64,000 bases of DNA from Chinchilla lanigera (GCF_000276665.1 NW_004955459.1:13703859-13767858), one strand, 5' to 3'. Positions 24,600-37,820 are shown, numbered from the stretch's first letter. Translations and numbers: made by a program. The notes: a model not told the origin generated them from the letters alone.

Positions 24600-27285
24600 G
24601 CTGTCCTCTTTCCACCATTCATCACTGAAGGGTAAATTCATGAAGGCATGGGAAATGTATCTTTTCCATAATTATAAACCTTTGGGATGATAAAGAGTCT
24701 TCAAATATGCTGATGATACAGCTAAAGCTTCTTACACAAAGGTCCCCATTGCACCACTAACATTTTCTACACTGACATTTGAAGGATGCTCCTGTACATC
24801 ATGTGTCTTTCCTCTCTGTAGTTTTGTGTTTTAAATTTTCTACTTAACAATCTTCTTTTTGAGGTTATTGTGTGTTCAAAGTAATGCCAGAAGCAATAAT
24901 AGTTCTGGTGGACTCAAGTTATCTGAAGAATCATCAAAAACTTCCACTTTAGTTTTTCTTGATGATACAATTGTAACTTTATTCCTCTTTTCTAGTTTGT
25001 AAGAAGAATCTAATGCACAGAAGGAAAATTTGGTTTAATGACCTCAGAAGATTTTATATCTAAATTGTGATTATAAAAGAATACAATGAACAATTGTATT
25101 GAGATTAGATGTTGGCTTATAACATTCAACACATTTCCCCAAACACTTTCTATTATAGTTTTCTAAATTCCAGATATTTTTTAGTTGTCTCATAATTTCA
25201 TTCCTTCTAGTTAATTGGTATTTCCTCTTACTTTTGCTCTAACTAATCAAGGTTTTATTGTGCAAAAGTTGAAATCACATATTTACTCTAGTACTATTTT
25301 CAAGTCTAATTGGGTTATTAAGTAAAATGCAACTAAATATAAGAGAAATGACTCTATTCAAACTAAGTAGAAATGCACAATTTTACTCAAGACAAACAGG
25401 TGAGTGATTTTCATATACATAAAGAAATAAAAATGTGTTAGTTCCCCTAATATTTAACTCTAATATACTAATTTATTTTAAGAGTATATTTGATTCAGAT
25501 CTATGAAATGGATTCAGAATTGGCAAAATGAAATAAAGGTATTGTGTTAACTCCTACTTTAAGTGTCTACTGCATTGTGGAAAATTTACATATCCCCATG
25601 TACAAAGAGGGTTTTTTGAAGATCTTGAAATTCTAATAAAAAGGTCTTTATGCTATAATTCTGGAATACCATCCTTACAAAGCAATTTTATATGTTATAG
25701 GCATGCTGTTTCCAAATTATTTAACAAAATGAAAGAAAAAGAATGACTTCACTAGGAGTTTCACTATAAATCATTATTCTTGTCTTGCTTATAGTTTTCC
25801 CGTAATATAATACCGGGATGAAAATGGATACAGGGTGACATTTGGTGTCAGACATAAAGGTTAGGACACACAATGGAAAGTATGTCAAGGAAGGAACATC
25901 AAATTGTAAACTTCCCAAAAGCCAGGGTTATAGCTTCTAAATATTTCATATTAATATCTCATCAGACTCAGCAGATGTTAGCTCTATTAGTAGGTGATCT
26001 ATAATAAATATTCAAATTAAATTTCATTTCATGTGTAATGCAGCACAATTATGCAAAGAGAATTTAAAAAACTGAAGTCCTACAATAACGAAAGATGGCA
26101 AATATTTCCTTAGGGTATCTGACACCTTCACGTTTCCCAATATATCATCTGACTTGGATGGATCTTAGCAAAGATTTAGACTTCCAGGCCCCCAAATAAC
26201 ACTACAGAAGCTCTTTACTATTTGCAAAGAAAGGACCTGGGTATCAATGGCTCTGGGGAGTTCAATTATCAGTGTCTTCTTTTTTGGTATCCTGTCCCTA
26301 CACCTATACTATGCGAGGATCATGATTATCAAACTCAACTATGGTGAGCAGATAATCCTCTTAGTAACCAATATGAAGCTAAAAAATAAATAGGAATGTT
26401 AAAAAATGGTAGATATAATATGGAGAGACCAAAATATGTAGAAAAGGAAGAAAATGTGCTTTTGTTCCTTTGTATGGGACAAAGATATGTTATAGGTTTT
26501 GATTTATCCAGACTAAAGATGCTTGACAAATACAGCTGCAGTGTACATGCAAAAAAAGCTATACACATATACATGTAGGTGTACACAGATTTCCTCCACG
26601 GTGGGGTCAAACAGAACTTTGTAATCCACTCAGGCATTTTAGTTTTAAAGGATAGTTCATCTTATTGGAAACTAGTGACCAGGTCCTGACTGTTCTAACT
26701 GTGCTAGACATTTTAATAACTAATTAGGAGGCCCAAGGAGAACTCATCAATGCCACTCTCAGTGACATGGAAAACTAAAACATGTCCCCAAACCCAATCT
26801 ACATTTATACCTTAAGAAGGTCATTTTAGATATAAGCATTGCTTGGAGCTTCTGCTTGCCTTTTATTCAAATTCCAACTAAAAAACTAAGACCTCCAAAG
26901 GTGGAGTGTGTTGGAAAAGCTTGTGTACCAACATAGAGAACATGAAGAAGTGGACAAATACCCGCTTTTTTATTGTTAATCCTGTGTCTGACAACACAAA
27001 GGTGACTCAATGGCTTCCTGTCACCTGCAACCCTTCTGAGGATGTCACTTACCAAAAAAGTCGCACACTTACAAATTATAAATAGGCTGCTTTCTCACCT
27101 GATGTAACAAATTCATGTAGTCTTTGTAAAACTGTATAGAATTCACGATGTGGAGGTTTATAATTTCATGACAATTAACATTACAGACAGAAAATAATTA
27201 ACAAATACCGGAATCAAATTCTTTCAGGTTCTTTCTGCATTTTCCTTCCCAGTATTTGCACAAACTAGGTCTCCCACTGTTGCCG
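24600..27285. other. Repeat-poor stretch
   Basis: No repeat family, exon or RNA gene is recognised. Open frames (up to 100 codons) lack domain-like content. Confidence 0.35.
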
Positions 27286-27289
27286 ACAC

Positions 27290-27585
27290 ATATTAGAACC
27301 TTTCATGACTCTATTCTTTACACCTTTTAAAGCATCTCAATGCTGACTTTTAAACCCTTGAAAACTGCTCAAACTTTGTGACAGTTTTGATGTCTGCTTC
27401 TTGGAAGTTCAGCTTTTCCTACTTGCTCCAAAGTACTACAACTTTTTTCTATTCATGCAGATTTCACCCACTACAGTATGTTTTCTGCAAAGCAAAGACA
27501 GTGAATTATACATCTTTATTTTAATTCCAAGTACCTAGCACATCCCTTAACATTTACTTATTTAAAAATAAATGAGATGTGTGAA
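27290..27585 (+). mobile_element. Probable L2 LINE 3' end
   Basis: The right end, 'aattccaagtacctagcaca' then 'tatttaaaaataaatgag', follows the L2 3' terminus. Pyrimidine-rich text before it is compatible with the upstream L2 3' region. Old and diverged. Confidence 0.55.
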
Positions 27586-27589
27586 AAAA

Positions 27590-29000
27590 CCTCAACGTAA
27601 TTAGTATTTAAGAGGTATCAAGATGTGTGTGCTCTTTTCTGAGTTTTTTTGGAGGAAATAAACTTTCTCTTTCCCACTGACATGGAATATTTTGAAACTT
27701 GATTTTTTAAAAAGGTCTTTTACTTGAGAATTTGGAAACCTATTATCTAGGCCAAACTCTGCCCCTGCTTAGCGTTCTGTCATTTCCATTTTTTAAGTGT
27801 CAGTCTCCTGAGCAATAAATCGATGTGTCCTCCAGTCTCCTCTAACTCAAAAAGTTTTCAGGTCTTGGTGCCTATTCCAGAACACCTTCTTCTATCCTGA
27901 AATGGGAAACACCTTAGGTAGTAGTTGAGACAAACTTTCAGTGGATAAACAATCTCTTTTCACTAACAATTAGAGAATGCAACACAAAGCAAAGAGAAAC
28001 ATTTCCACAGTATAAGCCACCCCAAATTAAAAAATGTTCTGTGCTATTTTGCACCTAAGGATGGCATAGGTCAGTAAAAATCAGCCTCAGTAGGAAAGAG
28101 CTAATTTGCATTTGACCCTTAAAATGAACCAGATCTAAACTGAGCCAGACTTCAAGCCTGTGTCCAGAATGTTACTCTTGTGAAGACAAAAGAACTAAAT
28201 TTACTTTTAAAATTGGCAGTTCACGATTGTAGCAGAATGTAGTCTGGGACAAATACAACATAATCTCATATCAGAGATTACTGAAGAGATGGTCTTGTAT
28301 AGCTCATAGCCTCCATTGAGAGTACACTTTGTACACTTTGATCTTAGACTGAAAGGATTTGCAAAATAGTTCTTTATACTCCATCAAGGACACATGTGCA
28401 GCAAAGAGTTCAGGAGATTCAAATGTAAAAGCATGAATTTAAAACAACCTCAATAAAAAAAAAATACTTGCAATTACAAAAATCTGACTACAGTGAAATT
28501 TTTCCTAAGGGTTATTTAACATCATGCAAGTCAATGCCATATGGAATTTTTATTTTTTTGTTGTATTATGGCACACAACTAGAGTGAAAAGCACATTCTA
28601 AAACATTTCTAGTGTTTACTGTCTCCCACTTTCAGGTAGTGAGGTAGTGTTTCTGCAGGATTTTTTTTTTTCTTACCTGTATGGAAAGGAAAATCACCAG
28701 AGATTTTTTCATCTTTAATAATTTTGTCTCCTTTGAAGATACTGTTATTCAGTAAAACCCATTTAGTATTCATGTAATTTGCCCAGCAGCATTAAAACCA
28801 ACACTGTGACTATCTTCCCCTATTGGTTCCTGACCATTTCACTTCATCTCCTGATTCTTTGTCATAATGGGAGAAAATCACTCAGATGTTGATACTCAGG
28901 TAAAGTGTTGTCTAGATCTATGGATACAGCCCTCATTGGCCCCCACATAACCTAGCGTGTTAACACATGCTCCTTGAAGTCAGAGAAATGAGCCTTCTGC
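27590..29000. other. Repeat-poor, no gene seen
   Basis: Unique-looking sequence. It includes an octamer-like word 'atttgcat' (28105-28112, as 'ctaatttgcatttg'). No repeat or exon is assigned. Confidence 0.35.
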
Positions 29001-29004
29001 ACAA

Positions 29005-29105
29005 CAAAGAACTGAGTGCCTACTGTTGTAGGCACTTTTATACTAGTTATGGAAAGAAAGAAGTGTCTGCTCTGGAGTTTTTACGTCACTATGGAATACA
29101 ACATG
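29005..29105 (-). mobile_element. Possible L2 3' end, reversed
   Basis: 'gaactgagtgcctactgttg' then 'taggcacttttatactagtt' resembles the reversed L2 3' end (the 'gagtgcctactatgtg...' block). Short and diverged. Confidence 0.45.
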
Positions 29106-29761
29106 TATTATTTTAAAGGGTAAGCTTCTGATAACATAGCACAGAGAGAAAAATATTTTTCATGGGGAAGATTTTCTTTTTCTGATATGAATGAATTTTG
29201 TAATATATTTTCCTCTTTTTACTAGAGAGTTTATTGTTACCTACAGTTTGTGAAAATCAGATTAGGATCACAGGCCCTCCAGCCCCAGTTCAATTCAGTC
29301 TTTCCGTTAACATCAGCAACTTTGACTTCTGGAGCTTTGTTCATTTACTCAGATGCATTTGAGATCTGTCAGAAGGACTTATACCATTTTTATTCCTTGA
29401 CAGAGTAAAAGACTGAGACTTGGCTTAGGTCATATAATTTCCCAAATGGACTGGAGTTTCTGGCAGCCCCACTTAGTATTTGCCATCTGACATGACCTCA
29501 GAGAAGCACAGAGATCATCTGTTAAGAAAGGCTTCATCTCCATTTCCCTGTCTTCTGTGATATTCTGTACTGTGCTGAGGACCCTCTCCCTAACGCAATG
29601 TCCTCTGAGTCATAGGAGGTAGAATTTTGTCTTCCAGTAACTTCTAAGCTTTTGTACACCACACTAAGGCTTACATGTAGCAGCAGATCATGCATGTTGA
29701 AAAGTAATAGGATTTGTGTGCTTCCCACTGAAATTATGGAGAACAAGAATAGTAGTTTTTT

Positions 29762-29898
29762 GTGTGTTGTTTTGTTTTTTTTTCTTTTTGAGACAGGGTT
29801 TCACTATGCAGTTCACGCTGGTCTTGAGCTCACAACGATCCTCCTGCCTCAACCTCCTGAGTGGTGAGATTACAGGCATGTGCTCACCATACCTAGCC
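29762..29898 (-). mobile_element. B1 SINE, reversed
   Basis: T-rich tail, then 'tgagacagggtttcactatg', 'cttgagctcacaacgatcct', 'cctgcctcaacctcctgagt', 'gagattacaggcatgtgctc'. Flanks 'aagaatagtagtttt' (29745) and 'aagaacagaagtttt' (29899) are a 15-bp target duplication with two mismatches. Confidence 0.95.
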
Positions 29899-30399
29899 AA
29901 GAACAGAAGTTTTCAGAGATTAAAGAAGATGGGAGAGGGGATGAGTATAGGAAAGGAGCCTAATAGATTTCCTTTATGATGATAAAACATTTGTATATTT
30001 TGATCATGGTGCTAGTGATAGACATATTTCATAAAATGGTAAGAATCGCATAGAAGGAAACATAAAAAATGTGTGTGAAAATGATTAAAATCTGCATAAA
30101 ATGTATAGTCCCCTTAATCTTATTGGGCCAGTTAATTTCGTGGTTTTGATAATGTACAACTGTGATGCAACATGTAATCACCTGGAAAAGTTTGGTGATG
30201 GGTATGAAACAGAGTGGTGTGTGTACTGTTGTACAAATTTTCATGAGTCTATATTTAGACATAAAATAATATAAAAAGTAAAATAAAAATAATCCTTATC
30301 ATGTTGTAAAACTGTCTTTTCTCCTTGTTCTCAGTGTCTTTTCACTTCAGCTGGGTGAAGAATTCATTTTCTTCACTGCTGTATTTGTGATAGACATAG

Positions 30400-30462
30400 G
30401 AATACCAGGCATAAAATGTTCTTTATGAATAGTTATTGAATGAACTTATGATTAATGAGTAT
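30400..30462 (+). mobile_element. L2 3' terminus, short
   Basis: 'aataccaggcataaaatgtt' then 'gaatagttattgaatgaact' is the characteristic last 50-60 bp of L2. Nothing upstream is clearly L2. Confidence 0.55.
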
Positions 30463-30599
30463 ATTTTACATTTCAAAATCATCTTAACAGTATGGGTGAG
30501 ATCATCAATTTGATTTTTGTCCTAGTTCTATTTTGAAAAGGAAAACTTCTAAGAAAATAACAGCACTAGACAGACTAACAACAGACTAGATTGGAACAA

Positions 30600-31785
30600 T
30601 AAACAGTACAACAAAATATCAGGAGAAATATTTTCCAGATGAGTACACATAATCAAATAACTGAATATTAAAACAGAAACACTTCATCTACTAGAAGATA
30701 AAATATATAAATCTCTTGAAATTATATATGTAGGCAAGGTGTTTCTGAAGAGAACCCTAATTGCATAGGAAATACAACTGACATTCAACAAATGGGACCA
30801 AATCAAATTAACAAGCTTTTGCACAGCAAAGGGAACAACCAGTAGAGTGAAGCGAAAATGTACATAATGGGAAATTTTTTCCAGTTAAAATTTCAGACAG
30901 AAGGCAAATATCTAGAATATGTAAAGAACCAAACAAAGTAGACCCCCCCAAAAAAATAAAATAACAAAAATGGGTCCATGAAATGAATAGACACTTCATA
31001 GAAGTACAAATAGCCAATAGACAAATGACAAAATACTCAACATTCCTGGGTACTGGAAAAATGCAAATTAAAACACTAAGGCTTCATCGTATCCTAGAAA
31101 ATGGTCATCATCAAGAAATCAAATTATAACAAATGCTAGTTAGATTGAGGGTGAAAAGGAACACTTCTAAGTTGCTTATGGAAATGTAAACTAGAACATC
31201 CCACTATGGAAATCAATATGAAGATACCTTTAAAAAGTAAAACTAGAAATTCCATTTGACTCAGATATTCCCCTTCCAGCTATCTTCCTGAAAGAGTTAA
31301 AGATGTAATATTATAATGATACATCCACACCCGGATTTATAGCAGCATAATTCATGATGGCCAAACCTTGGAAGAAACCTGCATGTCCTTCAACAGATGA
31401 TTGGATAAAGAAAATATGGTATTTACACACAATGGAGTACTACTCTGCCATGAAGATGGATACACTTGAGTCATTTATATGAAAGTGGATGCACCTTGAA
31501 GCCATAATGTTCAGTGAAATAAATCAGGCATACAAAGTTATATATGACGTGTTTTCTTTTATACGAGGAATCACAATTATAAATAAAGAACAAAATAAAA
31601 GATAGATCACAGGAAGTTGAAATACGGATTATTCTTAAAGAGAAGAGATCAAGAAATGGAGGTGGGAAAAGGGGAAGGGGATGATAAAGGGAATTAAGAT
31701 GTGTTAAATGCACGTACCAACTACACAGAAAAATGTACACATTGCATACTGCTGTCACATACTAATATAAATAAGTAAATAAGTG
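30600..31785 (+). mobile_element. L1 LINE, 3' part: end of ORF2 and 3' UTR (broken)
   Basis: 5'-truncated L1. A stretch at about 30787-30831 still reads NKWDQIKLTSFCTAK, the ORF2 C-terminal region. Later landmarks in order are 'ggaaatgtaaactagaacat', 'gaaattccatttgactcaga', 'tagcagcataattcatgatg', 'acaatggagtactactctgc' and 'aatgttcagtgaaataaatc'. A G-rich 3' UTR ('ggtgggaaaaggggaagggg') and an A-rich end (TAAA steps at 31771-31783) follow. Many stops and indels make it dead. It is a much younger L1 than those at 6.5 or 39.8 kb. Confidence 0.95.
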
Positions 31786-31789
31786 GACC

Positions 31790-32285
31790 TTCATCAATGT
31801 ACTTAACTTTTCACTTGACTTGTTATTCATAAGTTAATAACAGTTAGGTGGTTAAATTTAATCATCTCATGTATAGAAATATAGAATTATATTTGGCAAA
31901 CTCCTTGGAAATAAATATGTTATTGTGCCTAAATAATCTTTTCAAAATTAATATAATTTTACCTAGCAACTTATCAGAGCTGTAGCTAGAGTTTGGAATA
32001 CAAGAATAATCTTCATGGAATTATGAATGAGTGGAAAATATGTAATAATGTATGTGCTCAATAACAGGTACTATAACATGGCTTTTTTCTGTGAAAAAAA
32101 TAAGACCTCATTTCACTATGTAAAAAAATTGGTGAGCGTGGCTCTAATCCACAGTAATTTAAGTTCAGATCTTAAATGTCTACTCTTCATTAATGAAAGC
32201 ACAACCACTAGTTAGAAAAAAATATGCTTTTTAAAATATCTTTTACAGCCTACCTATATTTTGATTACACCAATGTTCTTTTCTA
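31790..32285. other. No recognised feature
   Basis: AT-rich DNA between the L1 end and the reversed LTR, with no repeat or exon assigned. Confidence 0.4.
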
Positions 32286-32289
32286 GATT

Positions 32290-32800
32290 TCTCCCTACTA
32301 AGACTCTATACACAACACCCATAACAAAGGAAAAGAGTTTCAAGTTGCTCATGGTTTTAGTCCATGATGGGTTGGCTCCAAGACAGAGACATAATGGCAG
32401 AAAGGTCTGGCCGAGCAAAGCTGCTTAGTTCATCATGACCAAGAAGAGCAGGAGAAGAATGGCAGAGATGAAGGGTTATGAGAACAGACATGCATACCAA
32501 GACCGTACTCTCATGACACACACAGATACACCATCAGGCATGTTCCAATCATCCTTGGGCTGGATCCCAAAGCCACTGAAGTAGAAATTCCATCCTAACC
32601 ATCACATCCCACCCCTTTTCAGTTTGCTACCTAAACACATCCCCTTGAACCATACCCAGTCTCCAAATAAAGACAATAGGAAGCTCATACTTCTGTCTAA
32701 TGTAATCCAACAAGACCACCCACAACTGTAAAAGTACTAATCCCTTCACTAAAGTTTCTAAATTTCCAGCATTTTTTCAAAAATTCAACTTTAAATCTCT
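32290..32800 (-). mobile_element. MaLR-like LTR, reversed
   Basis: 'gaaaagagtttcaagttgct', 'catggttttagtccatgatg', 'atggcagaaaggtc' and 'ttagttcatcatgacc' are the blocks seen at the 3' end of MaLR LTRs read in reverse. 'cccagtctccaaataaagac' and 'cttctgtctaatgtaatcca' lie further in. It adjoins sequence that looks like the internal region, so the two may be one element. Termini were not resolved. Confidence 0.6.
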
Positions 32801-33780
32801 GTTGAGATGTAAGGGGAACTCCTAGCTGTGAACTTCTGCAAAGTAAGAGATTGAATTATATAATCTCAAGGTTTACATGTGGTTCTTCCTAAGGTAAAAA
32901 GGGCACAGGACACATATCTCCTTTTCTAAATGGAGCAATAGGGGGACAGAAGTGAACTAACGGAAGATCAAAACTCAATAGAAAAAAAAAAAAAACATTA
33001 AGTTCTGTAATTCCATATCTGGCATCTAGGATACATGGTTCCAAAGGGCTTGAGTAGCCCTACCTCTCTGGTCTTGCCTATTTTGCCCTCCTGGGCTTTT
33101 CCTTTGTGTTAACTCCACTTGTAGCCTGAAGCTTTCCCTAGAAAATAGTCTACATTTCTCTCAATTCTTACTTGCTGTGATTTTTCATTGAATCTTTGAA
33201 TTCTATCCTATAAATTCATGCATTGAACTTCCAGAGACTTCTTTCCTGGTTTCACAGGGCATCTTTGGACATCTCAATAGAAGCCTCCTGATCCCACAAC
33301 TCTTACATTTTGCTTTCCAGTAAAACCAGCATCACGTGTATGATGCCAACGTCTGCTATTGGTGGAAGCAACAGCCAAGCCTCCTTGCACCATTGCTACA
33401 GTGGTCTTTGTGTACCTGGATGGCTGAGCACTATGAAATAAATCAGAACAACATTCCTAGGAGGCCCTTCTTGAGCATGGGCCCCAGGAACTCTTTTCTA
33501 AAATGAAAAGGTGATACTTTTACATTCTTGATTCTGCAATGGGTAGAATCTTGTTGATACCAGAGAGGTCTTCAAGGCAACGTTTTGGTTACCTTTGTGC
33601 TTGATTTCTTTTCAATGATGCTAATTCCTTTAGCATCCATACCTCTTTTGAACTCAACTTTACATATAGTTCTTTCTGAGGTAAAATTTAATGTTTTCAA
33701 AATTTTCTGCCTTTTGTCACCAGTTCTTACTATAAAGTGGCCTTCATTTGCCAGCATTATCTAAAAATTATAAATATTTT
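32801..33780 (-). mobile_element. Probable MaLR internal region, reversed
   Basis: 'gtggttcttcctaaggtaaa', 'aaagggcacaggacacatat', 'tattttgccctcctgggctt' and 'gcctgaagctttccctagaa' then 'aatagtctacatttctc' run in the same order as reversed THE1/MST-type MaLR internal sequence. It has no coding capacity and is heavily mutated. The call rests on remembered block order, not on a database match. No second LTR was recognised to the right. Confidence 0.5.
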
Positions 33781-33784
33781 TTCC

Positions 33785-35075
33785 TGGTCTTGAGAATTTG
33801 AGGAGGTTAAAATTAAAATGCCATTCAGGCTTGTATAATAGCACATACGAGGAGAAGAAATGTTGTTGATCATTTATATTGGTTTAGTTTTAATATTCAG
33901 TAAAGATGTGAAAAATTAAATTAAATTAAAATAAAAGGGAGCAAAATCTTATTCATCATCTTATGAAATATCTTGAATTTAGAGACACATTCTTTGAAAG
34001 GGAATTACAAATAAGCTTTGTCTCCATTCTTAGTCACTTGTATTCCAGAAACAAACAAATGACTGTGATCTTCACCTAAATCACATTGCTTAGTGATATG
34101 ACACAGATCTAAATCCATTTAGAATCTTCAGTGATCACAAGGGCACAAGGGAAAAACATGTGAAAATACATATTGGTCATAATTAGGTACAAATACAATT
34201 AAATTTGATAATGCCATACTTCATTAGATTTCAGGTGCACTTAAATGTAATGAATTAAATCTTATATTCTATTTCTCTTACAAATACAGTTACAACTATT
34301 TCTCTTACAAATACAGTTAAAAGTTTTGCCAATTAAGCTTTAGTCATTTTCTGACTTAAGCCATTTAAAACCGCTTTGGTCTCATGACTAATTACAGTCT
34401 CTCCTCCCTCCTTTCTCAAAAACAGTAAGGTACTTTCCATTTGGCTAATTAAGAGCCTCTCTCTGCCACATGCTACCTTTGAGCCAGTTAATTTACCGAT
34501 ACACTATCTTCAACTGTGTTTCTTTTAAAAATAGGCAACATGAAAGCAATTAAAAGTTAATTAGTGTCAACTTCAGTTAGAAACCACAGCATTACTGTCT
34601 TGTAATAATCAGAAAACAGTGTTTCTGGATATCTTATTATGTGTTTTTGTTTTCATTTTAGGTTTACTATTTCCAATAAGAATTATTCTTATTTCAGTTC
34701 TCTAAGATGTTATCCTGTATTTGATGTTTCAAATTTCATTTGAATGTAAGCCTTGAATATATGTTTAATTTTAGTATGTATATAAATAAAAAAAGAAAAA
34801 TGTGAAGTTAGTATATTGATATTTTATTTAATCCAGAATATCAAATATATGATTTCAAAGTATACAGTTTTGGGTTTCTCCTAAGCTGTAACAATTTGAA
34901 GAGTGCATTTTGCATCTCAGTTCATATAGGCAGGAGCATTTTAAGTGTTCAAGAGACATGTTTGACTGGTGGCTATTATTGGTCACACAATTCTAGATAA
35001 CTTAATTTTATTAACTCAACATAAAACCAGGTCAGTGTTTTAAAGTTCATTTCTCATGTTAACTTCAGTAAGTTG
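33785..35075. other. Repeat-poor block with homeodomain-like motif cluster
   Basis: No repeat is recognised. Exact TAATTA occurs at 34389, 34446 and 34558, with related AATTAA/TAATTT words at 34331, 34489 and 34548. A 27-bp tandem duplication lies at about 34269-34322 ('atttctcttacaaatacagt' twice). An enhancer role is inference only. Confidence 0.35.
34269..34322. repeat. 27-bp tandem duplication
   Basis: Two adjacent copies (34269-34295 and 34296-34322) share 'ctatttctcttacaaataca' and the following 'gtta'. They differ only at the last few bases. Confidence 0.9.
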
Positions 35076-35077
35076 GA

Positions 35078-35176
35078 GGTTGGGGGGTATGGCTCATTGA
35101 TAAATCACTTGAATTGCATGAACAGAGGTCTAGCATGTTTCATCATACACACACACACACACACACGCACACATCA
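35078..35176 (+). mobile_element. Degraded ID SINE with CA tail
   Basis: 'ggttggggggtatggctcat' is the ID start with its A-box region. 'aggtctagcatgtttcatc' is the altered B-box side, and the tail has become a CA array (35146-35174). Confidence 0.65.
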
Positions 35177-35179
35177 AAT

Positions 35180-35750
35180 TCAGCCAATTACTGTTATTTC
35201 TCTTATATTTTAAGAAAACTTTTATGAATTATGCTTAAATTCACTCTAGCCATTTTGAATTTTAATCATATTAGCCAGCATTAACTCTTCTAGGTTATAT
35301 ATAATATTAACTCTGTAGCCTATAAATTGATTCTCTGTTCTAACCTTGTCCTTCAAACTGTGATAAACATTCTTTAGTCTATTCACTTAAAACTCATTTA
35401 ATTATATGGGCCATAAAAATAATGCCAGTTTATGCCACATCAATAGAATCCTTTGCCCATAATATTAATCTAAATTCTCCGGGTATAGCTATTCAGGCAG
35501 ATTCAAGGCCATCCAACTGCTCCAGTAGTGAGCATATAACTTCCAGCAAACTCTACAATCATTTCATGGTGTACTATCCAGAGCCTTCATGCAGTTCAAT
35601 TACTTCATCTCGGGATAGACAATGCCCAAAATTGCTGTCATCAATGAGGAGTTTTTGAGTTTCCCACTCAGCTGTCCTTTGTGACAGACTATAATGGTAG
35701 CAAAACCTTATCAGTTTTAAATCAAACCAAAAGATCAGCAAAAACATTGC
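35180..35750. other. No recognised feature
   Basis: A 78-codon forward frame (35422-35658) lies here, serine-rich in its second half. No family is recognised and there are no flanking splice or retrocopy signs. Confidence 0.35.
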
Positions 35751-35754
35751 AGAG

Positions 35755-36085
35755 TGAACCTAAGTCCATAGAATTACCTGCTCTGGGTAAGTCGGATACC
35801 ACCACCACCAAGACACTCAAGCAGCCTGTGCAGAGGTACATGAGCAAATGACAGAAGGTTTACAGCCAACAACCAGTAAGTGACTTGCCAAACAAAGTTG
35901 GACCTTGTAAATCTATCTTGGGCTACAGCTCCTACATCAGGCATTAAACACATAAAAGACTTGCTGCAGGAAATGCCCACATTAGCCCTTCCAGAATTCC
36001 TGACCCACAGAATCTATGATTGCAATAGTTTACGACTTTATGTCATTAAATTCAGTGTAAATGCAGTATGAGGTTGCTAGGGAAA
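35755..36085 (+). mobile_element. MLT1-type LTR fragment
   Basis: 'cccttccagaattcctgacc' then 'cacagaatctatgat' is the hallmark near the 3' end of MLT1 LTRs. Upstream 'gccaacaaccagtaagtgac' and 'tatcttgggctacagctcct' fit the middle of the LTR, and the A/T-rich end is degraded. It explains the 63-codon frame at 35880-36071. Confidence 0.8.
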
Positions 36086-36089
36086 GATT

Positions 36090-37820
36090 TTGTTGCTTAG
36101 GATGATAGTATTTTGCTAATACAGTATTTTCCTATTATAGTTTTCTTCTCCATTATGATCTAATCCATGAAAAAGTGATGTGTAAGGAAATTAACTTGGG
36201 ATGTGATCAATCTTCTTTCTTCCATTTGGTTAATTAAAAGAGAGGTGTCTATTAAAATCTCTCTGAAGACATAATGGAGAACTCCTCTAAGTCTAATTCA
36301 ACTTAATATTTCTCAAACACATACGGACTAACTCTATTTGTCTTCTTATTAAGCCTATTTAAATTTTCTGGTGACCCATGTGCAAGATAATTATTTGCAA
36401 ACCAACACACAATAGAGAAATAGGTTTTAACTCCTCCCTGTAGAGTTATCTGATGGTAGTGAAAATTAGAGCCCGATATGCTCAAAAGATTTAGTGAACT
36501 AGAGCTTATGGACTTGATATATTTATGGATGCAGATACCTGTCCTGAGAATGTTCGTTTCAAGCATATAAACATAGGCAAATAAAGTAACTTTCTAAAAG
36601 TTTTCTATGATATCTATATATTGTTTTTAAAATAAAAAGAATGTTACTTCAAAGTATGCGGTTGAGTTAGTGACAAATTAATAAATACTTTAATAGTTAT
36701 CTCAGAAAGCTGTAAATACTGGCATCCAAAAGCTTTCTCAGAGTCTCCTCCTTCCCTCCCGCTATTCCTTACTACCTACTGTCTTTCTTTTCTTCTCCCT
36801 AGGGGCTTTCAATATTTCTGTTTTAATGTGTGTATTTAAATTCTAAAATATTTTTCATGCTATATCATCTGTCTTTAGAAACAACAATTTTAACTGCAAA
36901 AAATGTTTAGCAAGACCAACCATAAACACCAGTGTAAGCTTGCCTATTTCTGCCTAATCATGTACATCATCTACCAAAAATTAGGGCTATCATAGTTGGG
37001 GTATGTGTCTGCTGTTTGCAAAGAAGTTGGTCGTATTTTTTTAAAAATGTATTTCACAAGAACGGTTGTAAACAAACCTACTTATCCAGTTATATCTTTG
37101 AATAAAAAAGCCTCCTTTTATTGTCTCTTTAAAAAACAAAAACAAAAAAAGGTGCACGTCATATGGGCAGGAGAAAGTAACTGGATTTCAGGATTACTAT
37201 GTATCAGTCTCATGTATTAGAACTTAGTTACTTTCCTAGATTGTACTATCATTGAGTTTATTGTTAATAGGATAATGTGAAACATTATTGTACCCCAAGT
37301 GTATGAAGCTTAGCATCTAGACAGCCCCATGATCACACAATGGACTATAACAAATTTTTCAACATCTCTCTATATTTGTGAAGCACCAAGAGTTACATTA
37401 GATAATTTACTAGAGAACAGTTACATTTTCAAGCAGTAGTGCATACAGGATTCATTTCACAGTGATTACTTCTTAAATAAAATAGATACTTTTAGTAGGA
37501 AAGATTGACTGGTGCAGACCTGACTATATGGCACAGACTGAAGCAAAAGCAACTAACTCCAGACAGTAAAAATGCCATTCTATACACAATCCAGTCTGAA
37601 GGGCAGCTAGCAATGCAGCTGATGCAGCAAAAATTAAACTGGTAAATTCCCTTACTAGACAACATTTAAAAGAACCATAAAATGACTGAAAGAGCAAATG
37701 ATAATGCAAATGGGCTGATAAATATAAAGGGCTATTGTAATGATGCTGAAATAACAGTAAATTAAAGTTTCTGACCACAAACTCCAAGACATAATATGGA
37801 AGACAATGATCATGTAAAGC
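36090..37820. other. No recognised feature
   Basis: AT-rich, repeat-poor DNA. No exon or RNA gene is identified. Confidence 0.35.

Noticed and set aside
24230..24625. 131-codon reverse-strand open frame, the longest in the window
   Set aside because: It lies almost entirely in the solo LTR (24209-24589), antisense to it, and has no recognisable domain.
29716..29979. 87-codon forward open frame
   Set aside because: It runs across a reversed B1 SINE and its flanks.
35422..35658. 78-codon serine-rich forward frame, considered as a pseudogene
   Set aside because: No family recognised, no retrocopy hallmarks, and it is not continued in any frame on either side.
35880..36071. 63-codon forward open frame with a protein-like look
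   Set aside because: It coincides with an MLT1 LTR ('gaattcctgacccacagaat').
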